The notes below the pieces were generated by a model, which was given only the letters and a program-made list of their open reading frames with translations, did not search any database and was not told where the DNA came from. From Gnetum montanum (lineage: Eukaryota > Streptophyta > Gnetopsida > Gnetales > Gnetaceae), in NCBI GenBank assembly GCA_015680685.1, contig MNCI01009276.1, positions 273,614 to 337,613 on the forward strand: DNA of 64,000 nucleotides, given 5' to 3'. Of this stretch, positions 21,835 to 34,915 are shown in pieces (position 1 is the first letter of the stretch; every line of letters begins with the position of its first letter). The translations under genes and the position numbers were made by a program.

Positions 21835-23779
21835 AATTTGGTATAAGAGAAAACTACGATCCAAAGATTAATCATAATCAAGGGCCAACTATAATCCAAT
21901 GATAATCTATTAAGAAATGACCTAAGAAAAGCCACAAATCACTATGAGAGTTGCCTTATGTTCGAGATGACCCATGTAAGCCATAAGATACCCTTTTAAC
22001 AATTTTCATGGACAACTAATTCTAGACCACACATCTACAAGAGAATCATGAACACACATCATGTTCAAGATGGATCCCACCAATTAGCAAGATTCCTTAA
22101 TAGTGGCTTCCATGGATATCAATGATTAAGAGATATTATTACACTTCAATAAGGTACATAAACTGCATGAAACCCTGATAAGGCAAGGATACACCAATCC
22201 AAGTAACTCTTATCCATCTTGTAGTATTGTTAGAATATTAATTGACTAAGGTTATTGTTAAGTTCCCCCATAAGACTAGTAGCCATGGTTTAATTCTTAG
22301 GACCTTGTTTCTTTCATATGTTAAAGAAAATAATCTTCAACCCTAATTCATACAACTATAATATCTTAAACATGATATTTTACAAACCCAGCCAATATAT
22401 GCTTCATGCAATGTACAATCGTTTATGTCAAATTAGAACCTTGAAGCATTTCAGCCATTATTATTCCATCTCCCATCACAAGTTCCATTAATTATTTCAC
22501 AACTTAAAATTTTTTTACATACTCCTATGCGTGACCAAATGCCTTTTGCACCTATCATGGATAATAATATGGTTTGTAATGTAAGTGGTGTTTGTGATGT
22601 TGCTTGTACTATTGGTGATATGAATGTTATGGATTGAAATTTGTAAATGCTCAAAGCATTGTTAATAATGATAATGTTATAATTGTGTCTGATGTTAAAT
22701 AGTCTTATCATTAGGTAGTTAGTAATCATAGGATTTTTAAGTTATACTTTCATTCCTTTGATATTTCTGATGTAATTATTAACATCTTGCTTAATGATGA
22801 TGGTTTCTATATGGTAGAATGTGATAAGCTAGATAGTCATGGGTTAGAATTAACTTGTGTGGATAAAAATAATCCTAAAAATTAGTCTATTTTTATTGAT
22901 AATTTTTTTTATAATGAGGGAAATAATTTTGTTGATGAAAATTTTCCTTAAGAAAGTGATTTGACTATCCGTTATGATATTCAATCTCTAGATGAGTTTG
23001 TTAATGATATGCACTTAGATTCTCATTTGGATTCAAACATTTCTTCTCATTTACAACATATTATAGTTAATGAAGAGACTTATTGGCTAATAGTTCTAGC
23101 TGTTTGTCTAAAAGTTTATCATATCACAATTTGATTTCTAAACATGAGAGCATTAAAAATGTTACTTGGGATGGATATAACTTTAGATGTGTGGGATTTG
23201 ATTTAGTTTTTAAACATGAGGGGTTTGAACAAACTTTTCACAATTTATTTGGTTTTAAAGAAAATTATGATTAGATCTTTCCACATAGTTTGGGGCCATT
23301 TGAACAAAGCAATGGTGATGAAAATTCATCTTGAGATATAGTGATACACATGATTGGTGATCANCAAGTAAGATATATGTCTCAGATAAAAAATCAATCT
23401 TATCCTAGTCTTCTTAGCTACTTGGACCAAATCAACACACAACAAAAATTCTTTCCATGATTCAAAGACATTAAGCCTTCCACAAAGACATTAAGCATTC
23501 CACAAATATAAGGAGGTGTATAAAAATCCTTTGCTTTAATCATCTACAAAACATTAATAAAACATCTTTCTTTACTTCATCATACTTGCAAGGAAGCATA
23601 AAATCATATAAACTCAAAGGGTTAATGGGATTATGCATCTAAGCTATATATCCTATCTATTAGGGAGTGAGTCCTAAATCAAAATAACACTTATAAAAAT
23701 CCATCTCCTTAAAAGCAATTTCATCTTTTTATATCTACATTATAAAATTCATTACTACCCCAAAAATNGCCTACCAATG
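21835..23779. other. Interior of the K inverted LTR pair, decayed ORF traces
   Basis: The sequence is AT-rich. On the plus strand, 22540-23340 contains a loosely open stretch with runs such as LNDDGFYMVECDKLDSHG and SLDEFVNDMHLDSHLDS, broken by several stops. I do not recognise a family. The left LTR would read in from 21835 and the right LTR out from 23779 on the other strand, so a junction between oppositely oriented interiors should lie within, but I cannot place it. An ambiguous base is at 23768. Confidence 0.4.
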
Positions 23780-24266
23780 TGACATTCCATTTTTGGATGC
23801 CATGGAAACTATAAAATATTCATAATATTTGATATTATGGCTAAAGAATGTGATAAAGAAAATGCAAAAGGAAATAAAAAGAAAGCTTTATTGATGTGGA
23901 ATACTATATCTGGGTCATGCCCTGATGGTTTCTTAGGGTTATCTTCCTTTGGCATCTATCCCTTAGAGGTAATCCAACATTACTATCATGGTTAGGCTTG
24001 AACCCAACTAGAAGGGATGGGTAATGACCTTTTTGTTTCTCTTCACTTCACACCTCTTACTCACCTTTACTAGCTCTATAAATTCATGCTAGTACTACCT
24101 CTAATTTATAGCTATTAATACCTTAGGTCAAATCCCCTAAGGTCACCTTAAGAGATATGCTCATTATTATAACGTGTCCTTTTGGGTCTCATTATAATAA
24201 TTACACTATTTGTTATGAAATGACATCATCTATGGAATGGCTCCATTTAGGAATAGGGATATGATA
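23780..24266 (-). repeat. LTR of family K, right arm of an inverted pair
   Basis: It is inverted relative to 21318-21834. On the minus strand it starts TATCATATCCC and ends GGAATGTCA, with CATTGGTAGGC next to it as a weak PBS remnant. Both U3 ends point outward. Flanking bases CTTAT and AAATA do not match as a target duplication. Confidence 0.65.
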
Positions 24267-24868
24267 AAATACCCTTGTTATCTTTCATTCATCCTTGAAT
24301 GAGTCTACATTAGTGATGTTTCTTCATGCTGCAATTTTCCCTCTATGCTCCAATGCTTCTTTATTTTGACCTATTCTTTTGAAGTGAGGTTGAATATTTA
24401 AAAGTTCTCTTATTTATTATGTAAATAAAATATAAGTAAGAAGAATTTGTAAAAATTAAATCTTATTTTATTAATTACTTACCTTAATCTCTAAGCAATG
24501 ACAAGAGGTGAATTAAAGATTTATCAACTACCAATCACTAGTCCTAACTAGGGTCACATAAAGTGCAACTAATATCTCTAGTCATCCAAGAGAAGATAGG
24601 GTAAATCCTTTTCCATTTGTATTATCCTAAAATATTTTACTTACTTGATTTAGAAATATAAGTTAAATAGATAAGGAAGAACATAAGAAGTAATATAAGT
24701 AAGTTAAGAAACTCCTCAATTATTGTAGTTCTATCATAATGACTATATGGTTGAATGGCCTTGTTTGGGATGTGTTGGCACATTTTGGCCATTTTAGGGA
24801 GTAAAAATATTTAAAAAATGGATATAAAAATACATAAGAGTAAAAGATATGCATTGGAAGACCATAAG
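24267..24868. other. Unassigned AT-rich sequence left of element H
   Basis: No convincing ORF, LTR or RNA gene is seen in this stretch of about 600 bp. Confidence 0.5.
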
Positions 24869-25812
24869 TGATGGCCAATGAGGTACCCCTATGCCCAACT
24901 ATATGAATCACAAGCATTCATGCACAATTCAGTTAAATTTCATGGATGGGACTAGTTGTGGCATCTAGATCATCCTGTCTTGATCATAGTTTGTTGTCTT
25001 CCCACTTGGACTAGTGGTAGCTTTGTCATGTATGGTTTAGTCCAAAGTGAGGCATATGATAATTGATGTTGTTTTAGCCTTATGCTACTCCTAATGGTAA
25101 TAAAGAAATTAATTAATTAAGCTAATTAACAATGGAAAGTAAAGTATAGACTAGCCTACGGGTGATGAGTGTCTATTCCAAACTTGTTGTACATGTCCTA
25201 AACCATCGTATCCATTACTAGGATTATCAAGAACTATGCTACTACGTGAACCAAACAATAATGTTGTTGGTGTTACCAAGCGAATACGTGTTTACACTTG
25301 AAATTGGTCATGCTCATTTGACCAATTCATTAATATGCATGGAAATGTAAATATTAACTAAGTACATGAAGAGTAAATTGCATTAAAAGTAAATCTCATC
25401 TAAGTCAAATTACTATAATGAATAAGAATCAATCTTGATCTTATTGTTGTTCATGGAATATGTCCAGGTAGATTTCCACTTGAATAAGATGCCATACAAC
25501 TAACTTTGATCCATACTACGGGCACTCACTGACTATTCTCTAAGGCTACAGATTAAAACTACAAAAGTTAGGCTACTCTATTAACTAATTTATGCCCAAA
25601 TCATGCACCTAAGCACTATATTTATAAGCTGACACACATCCCTTGATATCGTATATCCAATAACGTAGCATGTGACTAAGATATCAGAGCTAAGATATTG
25701 AAGCTAAGATATCGAGGCTAAGATATCAGAGCTAAGATATCAGAGCTAAGATATCTTATCTAACCAAAAATTGACTTTTTGTCATATATCCCAACCAACT
25801 GATGATTCATCA
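24869..25812 (-). repeat. 3' LTR of element H
   Basis: It starts TGATGAATCATC on the minus strand at 25812 and ends near TGATGGCC at 24869. U3 has its own array of about five 16-bp units of the type CTAAGATATCAGAG at 25675-25760. R/U5 keeps the family blocks (for example GTACCCCTATGCCCAAC at the left end). Confidence 0.85.
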
Positions 25813-26300
25813 TAACCCCACAACTGAATCAAAACTCATCCTCGAGTTAACAAGATAGGATTGGGCTTTCTTTACAAAAAATCAGGAATGATGGGATTAT
25901 CGACTGATACTAACTACTGACTAACTTTGAGTCTTGCATTACAAAATTTTATTTGAGTTGATGCATACAAAATTACATAGTAACAAAAAGACTAGAAAAC
26001 CATTAAAGATTACAAAATTTTCAGAGGTCTTCAAGAATCTGCTAAAGATGATTCTTCTTGTTACCACTAGCGGTGGCAGACTTCCAACCTTGATTTTTAT
26101 GTTGGTGCTTCTCTGGTTATGCAGAACATTCTTTAAGGATGGACTGAAATTCTTCTCATCATCCCATGGATCTAGCAAACATGCAAGGTTTGAGCTACTA
26201 TTTTGGATGTTCTACGATTTTTCCATGGGCATATCCTTCATTGTTCCCCTCTTGGCTTCGTTTTCATGCCTAGAAAAAGACATTCTTCCTTAGGAATTTC
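25813..26300 (-). pseudogene. PPT block and remnant of the aORF 3' end in element H
   Basis: The minus strand has CGAGGATGAGTTTTGATTC and GTTGTGGGGTTA next to the LTR. At about 25939-26178 the reading MLDPWDDEKNFSPSLKN resembles the conserved C-terminal motif of the aORF (NPWIEEEKHQ in I, DPRTEEEK in F). The rest of the aORF is missing. Confidence 0.45.
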
Positions 26301-28089
26301 TTTTAGCATCACCTGTAGCCACCAAAGGATCAACATTAATTTTGGTAAATTTTCCTTAATAATTAACCCTTTTTAGATCCCTTAGTTTTTGTTTAAGCGC
26401 AAGGTGATTATTGCATACTATGCCCAAGGCTATGAGGTAACTAAAATCATCAAGTTGTTCACATTATTTTGATCAATTACTATTAGTTACCATGATGTTA
26501 GAAAAATTTCAAAGTGGACATCCCTAGCCCTCATGACTAATAAGTATAACTCCAAAAGCACATAAGTGTTCAAATAATTGAAACCAAAGGTATAATTTAG
26601 AAGCTGGCCAAGAAATATTAATGGATATGGAAACAGAAAAGTAGGAAAAATTAATGAAACAAATGAGAAGTAGTTCCAAAACCATGGATAAATTTAGAGA
26701 AAACATCACTAATGTTCTGGAAGATGTGAAGGTTAGTTCAAAGCCATGATCAACAAAATTTATGCAAGTGGGTCCTCCCCAAAGCAGGCTCGTAACATAA
26801 TGCCCTTGCATAACCACTTCTATAGGTGTCAGTGGGCATCCTAGAAGGTAAATGTAAATCATGCCTTCATTCCAAACAACACACAAATGCTGTGGTTGGG
26901 ATGTTGCACTATACTACACAAAACCAAAAGGTTCATTATTGCATGCAGTAGTGAGGTGAATAGTGGGATGAGAAGGGATTGTAGATATTGGAATGTAAGG
27001 TGCTTAACCATGTTCACAATAGGTTCTTATGAAAAATGTGATTAAAATGATCAGCATACTCATCCATCCAAGTTTAGGCCAAGTCCATACCATGAACAAT
27101 AACCTCACGTTGATGTGTTCCTTCCTGCTAACCACCATGAGTCCACAACCACCCCAAAGAATAATCATCACTCCAAAAAAAGAAGATTAGAGAAGAAGGA
27201 AGGGACGTAGTTAGAGGGGTGCCTTTAGGCATAGGTAACATGTCTTTCCAACCCCATAACTAGTGCTTGTAGCCCATTATTATGTCTAAGGGATGTTCTT
27301 TGAATTCCCATTATTATTATTTTTCTCTCTCTCTTTCTTTATTTTTTTTATTTGTCTCTTTTTTATGGGAACCACACCATGCAAAGACTTTTAACTTCCT
27401 GTTATTAATCAACAGAGGAGTGATGATACGTTTGAAGAGGAGTCATAAACCACATGAAGGAAGTTAAGAAGAGAACCCAACAAGTCCCCTTGAGGTCATA
27501 CCCTTTGCCATTTCCACATGGTCATTTCCTCTTTCTTCAAAGTACAATGATCATTGATGAATTTTAGTTTCATAAAATAAGAACCAAATTGTTTCCATGA
27601 AAAAGACCTTTTATTCAGAGAACTGGAGGGATGGATGAGGTGGTCTCATTACTTTACACAATTACTTACCCAATCATCTTGATAGCATAGCACAAAAGCC
27701 TAACACATAGTGTTGACTTCTGCATCATGACTGACAATATTATTAATGGAAGAATAAAAAAAACATACATAAAAAATTTCATAAAACATAAAGAAAATGA
27801 CTCCAAAAAAGAGAAAAATATAGAGAAAATAAAAATATTAAGAAATGAAAAACATATTAAGAATCAGAAAATTTTGGAAGAAATAGAAAAATGATAAAAA
27901 ATTGTAAAACAAAGAAAATGAAAAACACTTATTAGTTCTTGAACTAGGATGAAGCATCTCTCCCACGACTAATCTTATGATCACACATTCAAGAGATGGA
28001 CCACATAATTGCCTAGTTATACACCACTAGTTTTCCATCTATCACCATTACTAATTTAATTAATCATGTGGTAGCACATCTAACATAGG
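26301..28089 (-). other. Element H 3' noncoding region
   Basis: Minus strand: conserved purine block inside 26764-26789 (AGGACCCACTTGC side), the TGCATGGTGTGGTTCCC block near 27365-27385, and a T/C-rich run at 27318-27360. The last 130 bp match the gag/pol tail of D and G. There is no intact gene. Confidence 0.55.
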
Positions 28090-28802
28090 TCATAGTCTCA
28101 TTTTTTAGGTTACGTCAATGAGGCATCATTGATGCGGCCCCATGGATGTGGGATTTGATGCATTGACGTGGCCGCATTAACACAGTGTCTATTTTCACCT
28201 ATAAATATGCACTCACCCACTATGTTTATGGAAACTTTTATCATAGTTGTAGCAGAGCTCTTGTTGTTTTGTCTTTTGAAAGTTAAAATATTTTTCTAAG
28301 AGCTCGCAGTATAAGTCAAAGAGTGTACAAATCTTTATTTGAGCACTATTGTACTTGAGCACGATAGTATCTACAGTAATAAAGATGAGCTTTCTAATAA
28401 ACCTTGCAGCACTTTGAAATAGATTAATTGTTTACTTATGCATTCAATGTTTTATGCAATTTTCTTTTATGATTTAAGTAATTAAATAATTAATTAAGCT
28501 AAATTAAGCTAGATTAAATAGTGATTAATTAAACACATAGGTACAATCACTTCGAGCATACACTTGGCACTTGGTAATCCTAGTAATAGTTAATGTTTGG
28601 TAAAATAGTAGCATTAAACATGTTCAGGATGTGTACGGTAAGTGGGAATAGATGCTTATGTTATGATTAGATAGGTTTAGCTAGTTAGATTAAATTAGCA
28701 ATTTAACTTTTTTATTTTATACATTATTCTTTATCCTTAGGATACTTAAAACATAAAACATAAAAATGATAAAAATCATATGCCTTAGTTGCACTTAACC
28801 AT
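28090..28802 (+). repeat. 5' LTR of element G (3' end hidden in a gap)
   Basis: It aligns with 39997-40700 of the 3' LTR: the TTTTTAGGTTACGTC start region, CCTATAAATATGCACTCA (TATA) at about 28200, and TAATCCTAGTAATAGTTAATG. The end of U5 and the PBS fall in the run of N at 28803-28949. Confidence 0.85.
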
Positions 28803-28949
28803 NNNNNNNNNNNNNNNNNNNNNNNNNNNNNNNNNNNNNNNNNNNNNNNNNNNNNNNNNNNNNNNNNNNNNNNNNNNNNNNNNNNNNNNNNNNNNNNNNN
28901 NNNNNNNNNNNNNNNNNNNNNNNNNNNNNNNNNNNNNNNNNNNNNNNNN
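28803..28949. other. Assembly gap (147 N) over the LTR end and PBS of element G
   Basis: The run of N hides the U5 end and probably the primer-binding site. The flanks are LTR on the left and gag leader on the right. Confidence 0.95.
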
Positions 28950-31440
28950 CCCCAAGAATTCAAAGTAGTATACACTCATCTAGATAATATTGTACCAAAT
29001 TTCACCTTCATCCTACATCAAGATGAGCAACTATGATGGAGAGATATGGAGGAACAAGTTGTGTTGCCTCCCGACCAATCTTTTCTTGGAATGCCACTCC
29101 AAACTATTAAAAGGTTGGACATCTAGGATCTCCATGATGAATACGTTGTGCAGGACCATAACTATTGGGCCTATCATCCCATAGAAACACAACACAAAAT
29201 GGAGAAGCATCATAAAGCTATGAAGGGGAAATGGTTCACTAACTACTTATTTCTACTAAACAAAAATGATGATGAGGATCCTACCTTTGGGGGTTTTCAA
29301 CATGAATATTCTCCACCCCTTGACTCTGGTGATAGCTTGAACTCGAATTTGTAGTCCACTATCAACAATCTAGGTTCAAGAAAAAGTGGGAGTTAAGGTA
29401 GGGGCTAGGGCAAGCATCATGATGACATAAAACTTGATGATCATGGTTGTGAAAAGTGGAAAGGAGGTGGCAGATACCATGATGGTGGCAGTCCTCCTCC
29501 CTCTTTGTCCTCTTCATTTGCACTTTCTTCCTCCTCCTCTAAATCTAATTGAAACCATAGGGGATGAAACCGTGATGAAGGTGAATGTCAGGATAATGAT
29601 TGTAGAACTCGCCACGAATGAAGGGGTATTAGGGGACATCATAGACATCATCAAAATCATGATGATGAAGAAACTTTGTTGGCAACTCAAAGCATGTTGA
29701 ACATTGCAAAGGCAACCATAATTCCAACTAGTCATGTGAAAGAATGCGGAATTAAGAGGTTGGATATGAACAATATCCCCAAATTTGAGGGGGTATATAA
29801 CTCAAATCCACAGACCCATCTTTAGGCCTTTCATCATGCCTATGCCTTGTAGAACATAGAAAATGATTGGTAGAAACTTAAGCTATTTCCTAGGATACTC
29901 ATAAAAGAAGCAGAAAGTTGGTATCACTTCTTGGAGCCAGAATCGATTCGTAGATGGGGTATAATTCTTGAGTTGTTCAATGACAAATATCAAACGTACT
30001 CCAGAGTGTCCAATTTGAGAAATAAAATCCAAGGCTGGTGATAAGGAATACATGAACCCTTGGACATAGCCATGGACATGTATTATTCCCTTCTGCACAT
30101 ATGTCTTAGCCATGGTTATTCTCAATGGGAGCAGCTTCACCATATCATATATGAGCTCCAATCAGAAATGAGGAGAATTCTTGGGGTCTATTCCTAAGGA
30201 AGACTATTAGAATTATGAGTCCATCAAACTCAAAGGATAATTGAGAAAGTTACAAAAGAAGAGATGAATTGCAAAAATGAAAAAGTGTTGAGGAGCATAA
30301 TCAAGATCCTTGAATCAAAAAAAGGGAGGTTTGATTTTGTGACAATGAGGGGGAGGCATCACATGATGAAGTGGTTTAGTGAAAAACCTTGCCAATTTAG
30401 AAATTTGTGTCTAAAATTTTAACTAAGGTTGATAAAATGTGGGAATATTTAGACAAAAAATTTCAAATTACTTTGAAAATTGCAAAAGAATCCGAAGAGC
30501 AAGTTAGGGATCATGATCGTAAGAGAAGAAAATAAGCTAAACATGCCTACCAAAGGGATATGGGCAAAGTTGTGGTAGTAGAAGAGGTTGTGGAGTTAGA
30601 ATTAGATGATGATGGTGGGTGTAACATTTGCCAATATGAACATCCCAAGGGATGTTGCCCTGTTGTGTCACACTTACAGGAATTTGGAATGTATGCTTTG
30701 AATCCTAGACTAGCACAAAGGCAAGCATCTAGAAAATTATCTTACCCTCAAGGCAACCCAAGGTAGTTCCATCAACAACAATAGACTTATTATCCAAGTG
30801 GAGCTCTACTGCAACTGTATGAGTAGTAACATCAGTGGCAACACCCATAGTCATGTGGAATGCCACCATCAAGGAAAAAGTACCCTTACAGGTAGCTAGA
30901 TCTTTATGGGTACTATGTTCAACAACCCATGTCTCAACATGACTCTTCAAGTCATGTTTCTTTTCAACATCACTACTATCCTCCAGAGTATTACAGAACT
31001 CAGTCTTCATCTCTTAGAGGGGAATCCTCATATTCTTATTACCCTTCTCATTCTTCTGTACATGATCCTCCACCCTCAACCCAATTACTACTTACTTCAT
31101 TCATGCAAGGTGAAATTCCCACAAAGTTCCAGCAACGTAATACTACTAGGGCTATTAACCTATAGCCAGTTCCTTAGTTTAGTGGTTTGGAATCTAGATC
31201 CTATAAAAGACCATTCTTTCAAAGCAACAGCCCTACCAAGACTTCATCTACTTATGTGACCAGTCTCCTTATGTCTCATTCATCCTCTACATCCATTCTT
31301 TTGAAGAGCCCTTCAAACCAAACACCTCCCAAGATCTGCATAGTCATGTTAACCCACATTGTATCTAATTAGATCAAGGTTGGAGATCTTCCTAGGAAAA
31401 GAGTTGATCCTAGGGTCCTCTCATCTACTTGCAAACTGCT
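28950..31440 (+). pseudogene. gag: gag of element G
   Basis: The N-terminal block has NFTFILHQDEQL, matching D, and KAMKGKWFTNYLF. A Ser/His/Asp-rich variable region lies at about 29420-29690. The capsid part has NNIPKFEG, EAESWYHFLEPESIRRW and LFNDKYQTYSRVSNLRNK, and EPLDIAMDMYYSLL. The zinc knuckle CNICQYEHPKGCCP lies at 30620-30659, followed by a Tyr/Pro/Gln/His-rich linker to protease. There are many stops and frameshifts. Confidence 0.8.
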
Positions 31441-34400
31441 GCAAATGAGCCATGTAAGGTTCTTCTTAATTCAGGTTTTAGTGCCAACTTGATGTCCCAT
31501 GAAATGTACAATGCCTAGAATGCACCTCCTCTCAAAAAGAGCAACATCTATTTTGAATTGACAAATTAGTCCATCGTTGTTCCCTTGGAACCAATGAAGG
31601 ACATTGTAATCACTATTTATGGATGGTCATATCCTATCACTTTCTTGGTGATCAAAGTTGACAATTACAAAGGGGACTTCCCAATGATTATGAGAAGGGC
31701 TTGGTTGAGCACTATTGATGTGCAAATGGGCATTAGAGATCTTTCCTTGAAGATTTTCAAGGAAAATGCATTTAGAAAGATTGAGAAAAAGCGAGTTCCA
31801 TGCATCATGTATAGCGATATCAGGTGCAATTATGTGTAGAAACTTTGCTCTATTAAAAGCACATTAATCAAAACATGTAGACATTATGCAAATGAATCTG
31901 AAATCCAAAAGTGCCTATACGTAGCAACCACAAGATAGGACAGCACCTAGTGGCTACCAACTAATTCTAAAAGTAGCATACTTTGCATGGAACTTGTTGA
32001 GAGCCTAACTTGTGCCTATGTTGAAGGCATGGATGAATGGGAGCAAGTTCATCAGCAACTCTCAGATGGTGAACTTGATGACACCAATTGGAAAGAGTTG
32101 GAAATCCTTGAAAGTTTTAAATAGGATCCCTTAGAGTTAAAAACTCTACCTACTAGCATGGAATATGCATTTCTAAAAAATGGCAAGCCAGTGATAATCA
32201 ATGCTAACCTTGTTCCTAAGTAGAAAATGATGTTGTTAAAGGTGGTTAACAAATGATCAATAGTTGTTACTTGGTCATATTTTGAACTCATAGGGATTGA
32301 TCTTAGGATATGTTAGCATCACATCTATACTAATTTGGCCATAAAGCCAAAGAGGTAGCCACAATGATGATTGAATCCCAAATTGAAATAGATCATTATA
32401 AAGGAAATTGAACAATTCCTCAAGGTGGGGTTCATCTATCCAATTGTCGATAGCAAGTGGGTTAGCCCACCTGTACTTGTGCCAAAGAAAGGTGGCAAGT
32501 GGTAGCTTTGTATTTATTTTAGATTATTGAACATGACGATGTTCAAAGATCATTTTTCATTGCCATTTGTGGACTAGGTGTTGGACACTATTTCTTGACA
32601 TTATTGTTATAACTTTCTAGATGGTTATAGTGGCTATAACCACATTCAAATTGTGCCCAAGGATTAGGCCAAAATAACAAACACAAGTCCATGGGGGACT
32701 TTTGCATATCATAAGATGCCCTTTGGTCTGTGCAATGCCCATGCAACCTTCCAATGCTTGGTCCTACGCATTTTTCAGTAGCAGATTAGTAGCAAGATGG
32801 AAGTCTTCATGGATGACTTCTCCACCTATGGTGCTACATTCTAGCAATCCCTAGACCACCTTGAGCAAGTGCTTAAAAGGTGTGTGGAGACTAATCTTTG
32901 ATTCAATTGGCAAAAGATCCATCTGATGATCTAGGAGGGCATTATGTTGGGACACAGAATTTATCAAGTGAGGATTGAGGTGGATCTTAAAAATATTTGA
33001 GTCATATAAGGAAAAACCTATGAATTAGAAATCATTAAAGATGTTTGGTCATTTCTTAGATACACTAACTACTACTGGAAATTCATAGAGAATTTCTCTA
33101 AGATTGTGAAATCATTGGTCAAGCTCACAAAGAAAGATGCTTCATTCATATGGACAAAGGAATGCAGCAAGGAATTTTAGTAGCTTAAGGAGAAGCTTGT
33201 AGAGACTCTAATTCTATGAGCACTTGATTAGTCCCATCCATTTCACATCATGATAGATGCAGAAAACTATGCCTTGGGAGTTATGCTTATTACATCCATT
33301 GCATAAGCCAAAGCATTATGGATGCATAACTCAATTACACCAAAACGTAGAAAGAGCTAATGGCCATGGTGTATTCTTTAGAGGACTTCAAGTACTATGT
33401 GCTTGGATATAACATATTTGTGCACATTAATCATAGTGCCATTAACTTCTTAATGAATAAACCAATGGTGAGCCCTTGTGTCATATGGTGGTTGGTGATC
33501 TTGCAAGAGTTCGATCTTACAATGGTAGATCAAAAGGGAAATGAGAATGTGGTTGTTGATCACTTGTCTCAGTTGCAATGGGATAACAAAGAGAATGAGA
33601 GCCCTCTTTGATCAATTTTCTAATGAACTCCTCTTTGCCAGTGCAATAAATGGACAACTGCCCACTAAACCAAAATGGTATGATGGCATTCTCACTTATC
33701 TTCTCACTCAAGAAATGCCACAAGAGTTAGACCACCAAAAGAAATAGTTTCTCAATTTGGCCAAACACTTCATGGAGATTAATGGACACCTTTACATGGT
33801 GTGCATTAATGGTCTAGTTTGTTGGTGTGTTCCTAATGATAACCAATTATGCATTCTCCAAGATGCTCACAAGGGTCCTTGTGGGGGCCACAATGCATGG
33901 AGACACATGGTCATTAAGAAATCTTGATGGTAGGATACTGTTGACCAACAATCTTCAAGGATGCCAACTAATTCATTTGCTCTTGTGAATGCTATCAACA
34001 AGGTGGTAGCATGATTGGTCTAATGGAGGAACCTCAGTAGTGGATCTAACCATTGGAATCCTTCGACATCTGGGGCATAGACTTTATGGGTCCCATCACA
34101 TCCATGTTAAATGGAAAGATGTACATAATAGTCATTGTTGACTATTATACAAAATGGGCAGAAATAGCACACATCATTGATTGTACATCTTCCATTGTTG
34201 CACAGTTTGTACAATAAAATGTTGTAAACAAGTTTGGAGTGCCACATGCACTAATTTCTAACAATGGTACTTATTTTATAGGTGCTACGTTTTACAAGCT
34301 CATGCAATGCTCAGGGGTTGAACATAAATTAACAACATCCTACCACCCCCAAACCAATAGTCAAGTAGAGGTTACCAATAGGAAGATCATGAAAATCTTA

Positions 34401-34915
34401 ACATGAACAATTAGCAAATATAGGAGAGATTGAAGCACAAAACCTAATGATGCCCTCTGGGCATACCACTCAACATGGAAACTCCCTATAGGCTACTCTC
34501 CCTATGAGTTGGTGTATGAAAAATTACCAACTCTTCCAATTCAATTAGAGCTCTATACACTTTGAATATCTTGTGACCTTGAACCTAACCTAAGTTTAGC
34601 ATAGAAAGAGAGATTGATCAATCTTAACATGCTAGATGAGAATCAATTAGTGACCCTATCCTTAAATGAAGTGCACAAAGCATTCAGTAAACAATGTCAT
34701 GACCTTAGGATAAGAATTTCAACCTAGAGATAAGGTTCTCTACTAGAACTCCACACACATACCTTAATGAACTAAGTTTCAAACGTTGTGGGAAGAGCCT
34801 TATATCATTTATGAAACCTTTCATTCTAGGGCCATGTTGATCTACAAACCTAAAAGCCCAAATAAATAGCAATTGGCCAACATGCAACAACTTAAACCTT
34901 TCCATGAGCCCATGT
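31441..34915 (+). pseudogene. pol: pol of element G: protease, RT, RNase H and integrase
   Basis: Protease reads LLNSGFSANLMS with Asn (31468-31470) in place of the catalytic Asp, then ITIYGWSYPITFLV and AWLSTID. RT has WVSPPVLVPKKGGKW, FLDGYSGYNHIQ, MPFGLCNA and an intact FMDD at 32805-32816. RNase H has HINHSAINFLMNK and NVVVDHLSQL (33360-33611). Integrase has CILQDAHKGPCGGHN, IVIVDYYTKWAE (first Asp kept), ISNNGTYF (second Asp to Asn) and NSQVEVTN (Glu kept). The C-terminal part is near 34780 with a degenerate GPY region. Multiple stops inactivate it. The same domain order occurs in D. Confidence 0.9.

Larger units (their letters stand above)
24869..28089 (-). mobile_element. Element H: 3' fragment of an Athila-like element
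   Basis: It has a complete 3' LTR (24869-25812), PPT block, a remnant of the aORF C-terminus, the conserved purine block at 26764-26789, the ACCACACCATGCAAAG block near 27370, and the tail that follows integrase or gag (TCGTGGGAGAGATG on the minus strand near 27960). The fragment stops where element G begins. No 5' part of H is found to the right of G. Confidence 0.75.

Noticed and set aside
23083-23274. Plus-strand ORF of 63 residues inside K as a real gene
   Set aside because: No start context, family match or neighbouring coding support; it is part of a decayed stretch with several stops.
25675-25760. Regularly spaced short repeats in the H LTR, superficially CRISPR-like
   Set aside because: Plant nuclear context, no unique spacers, and the array sits in U3 upstream of a TATA box.
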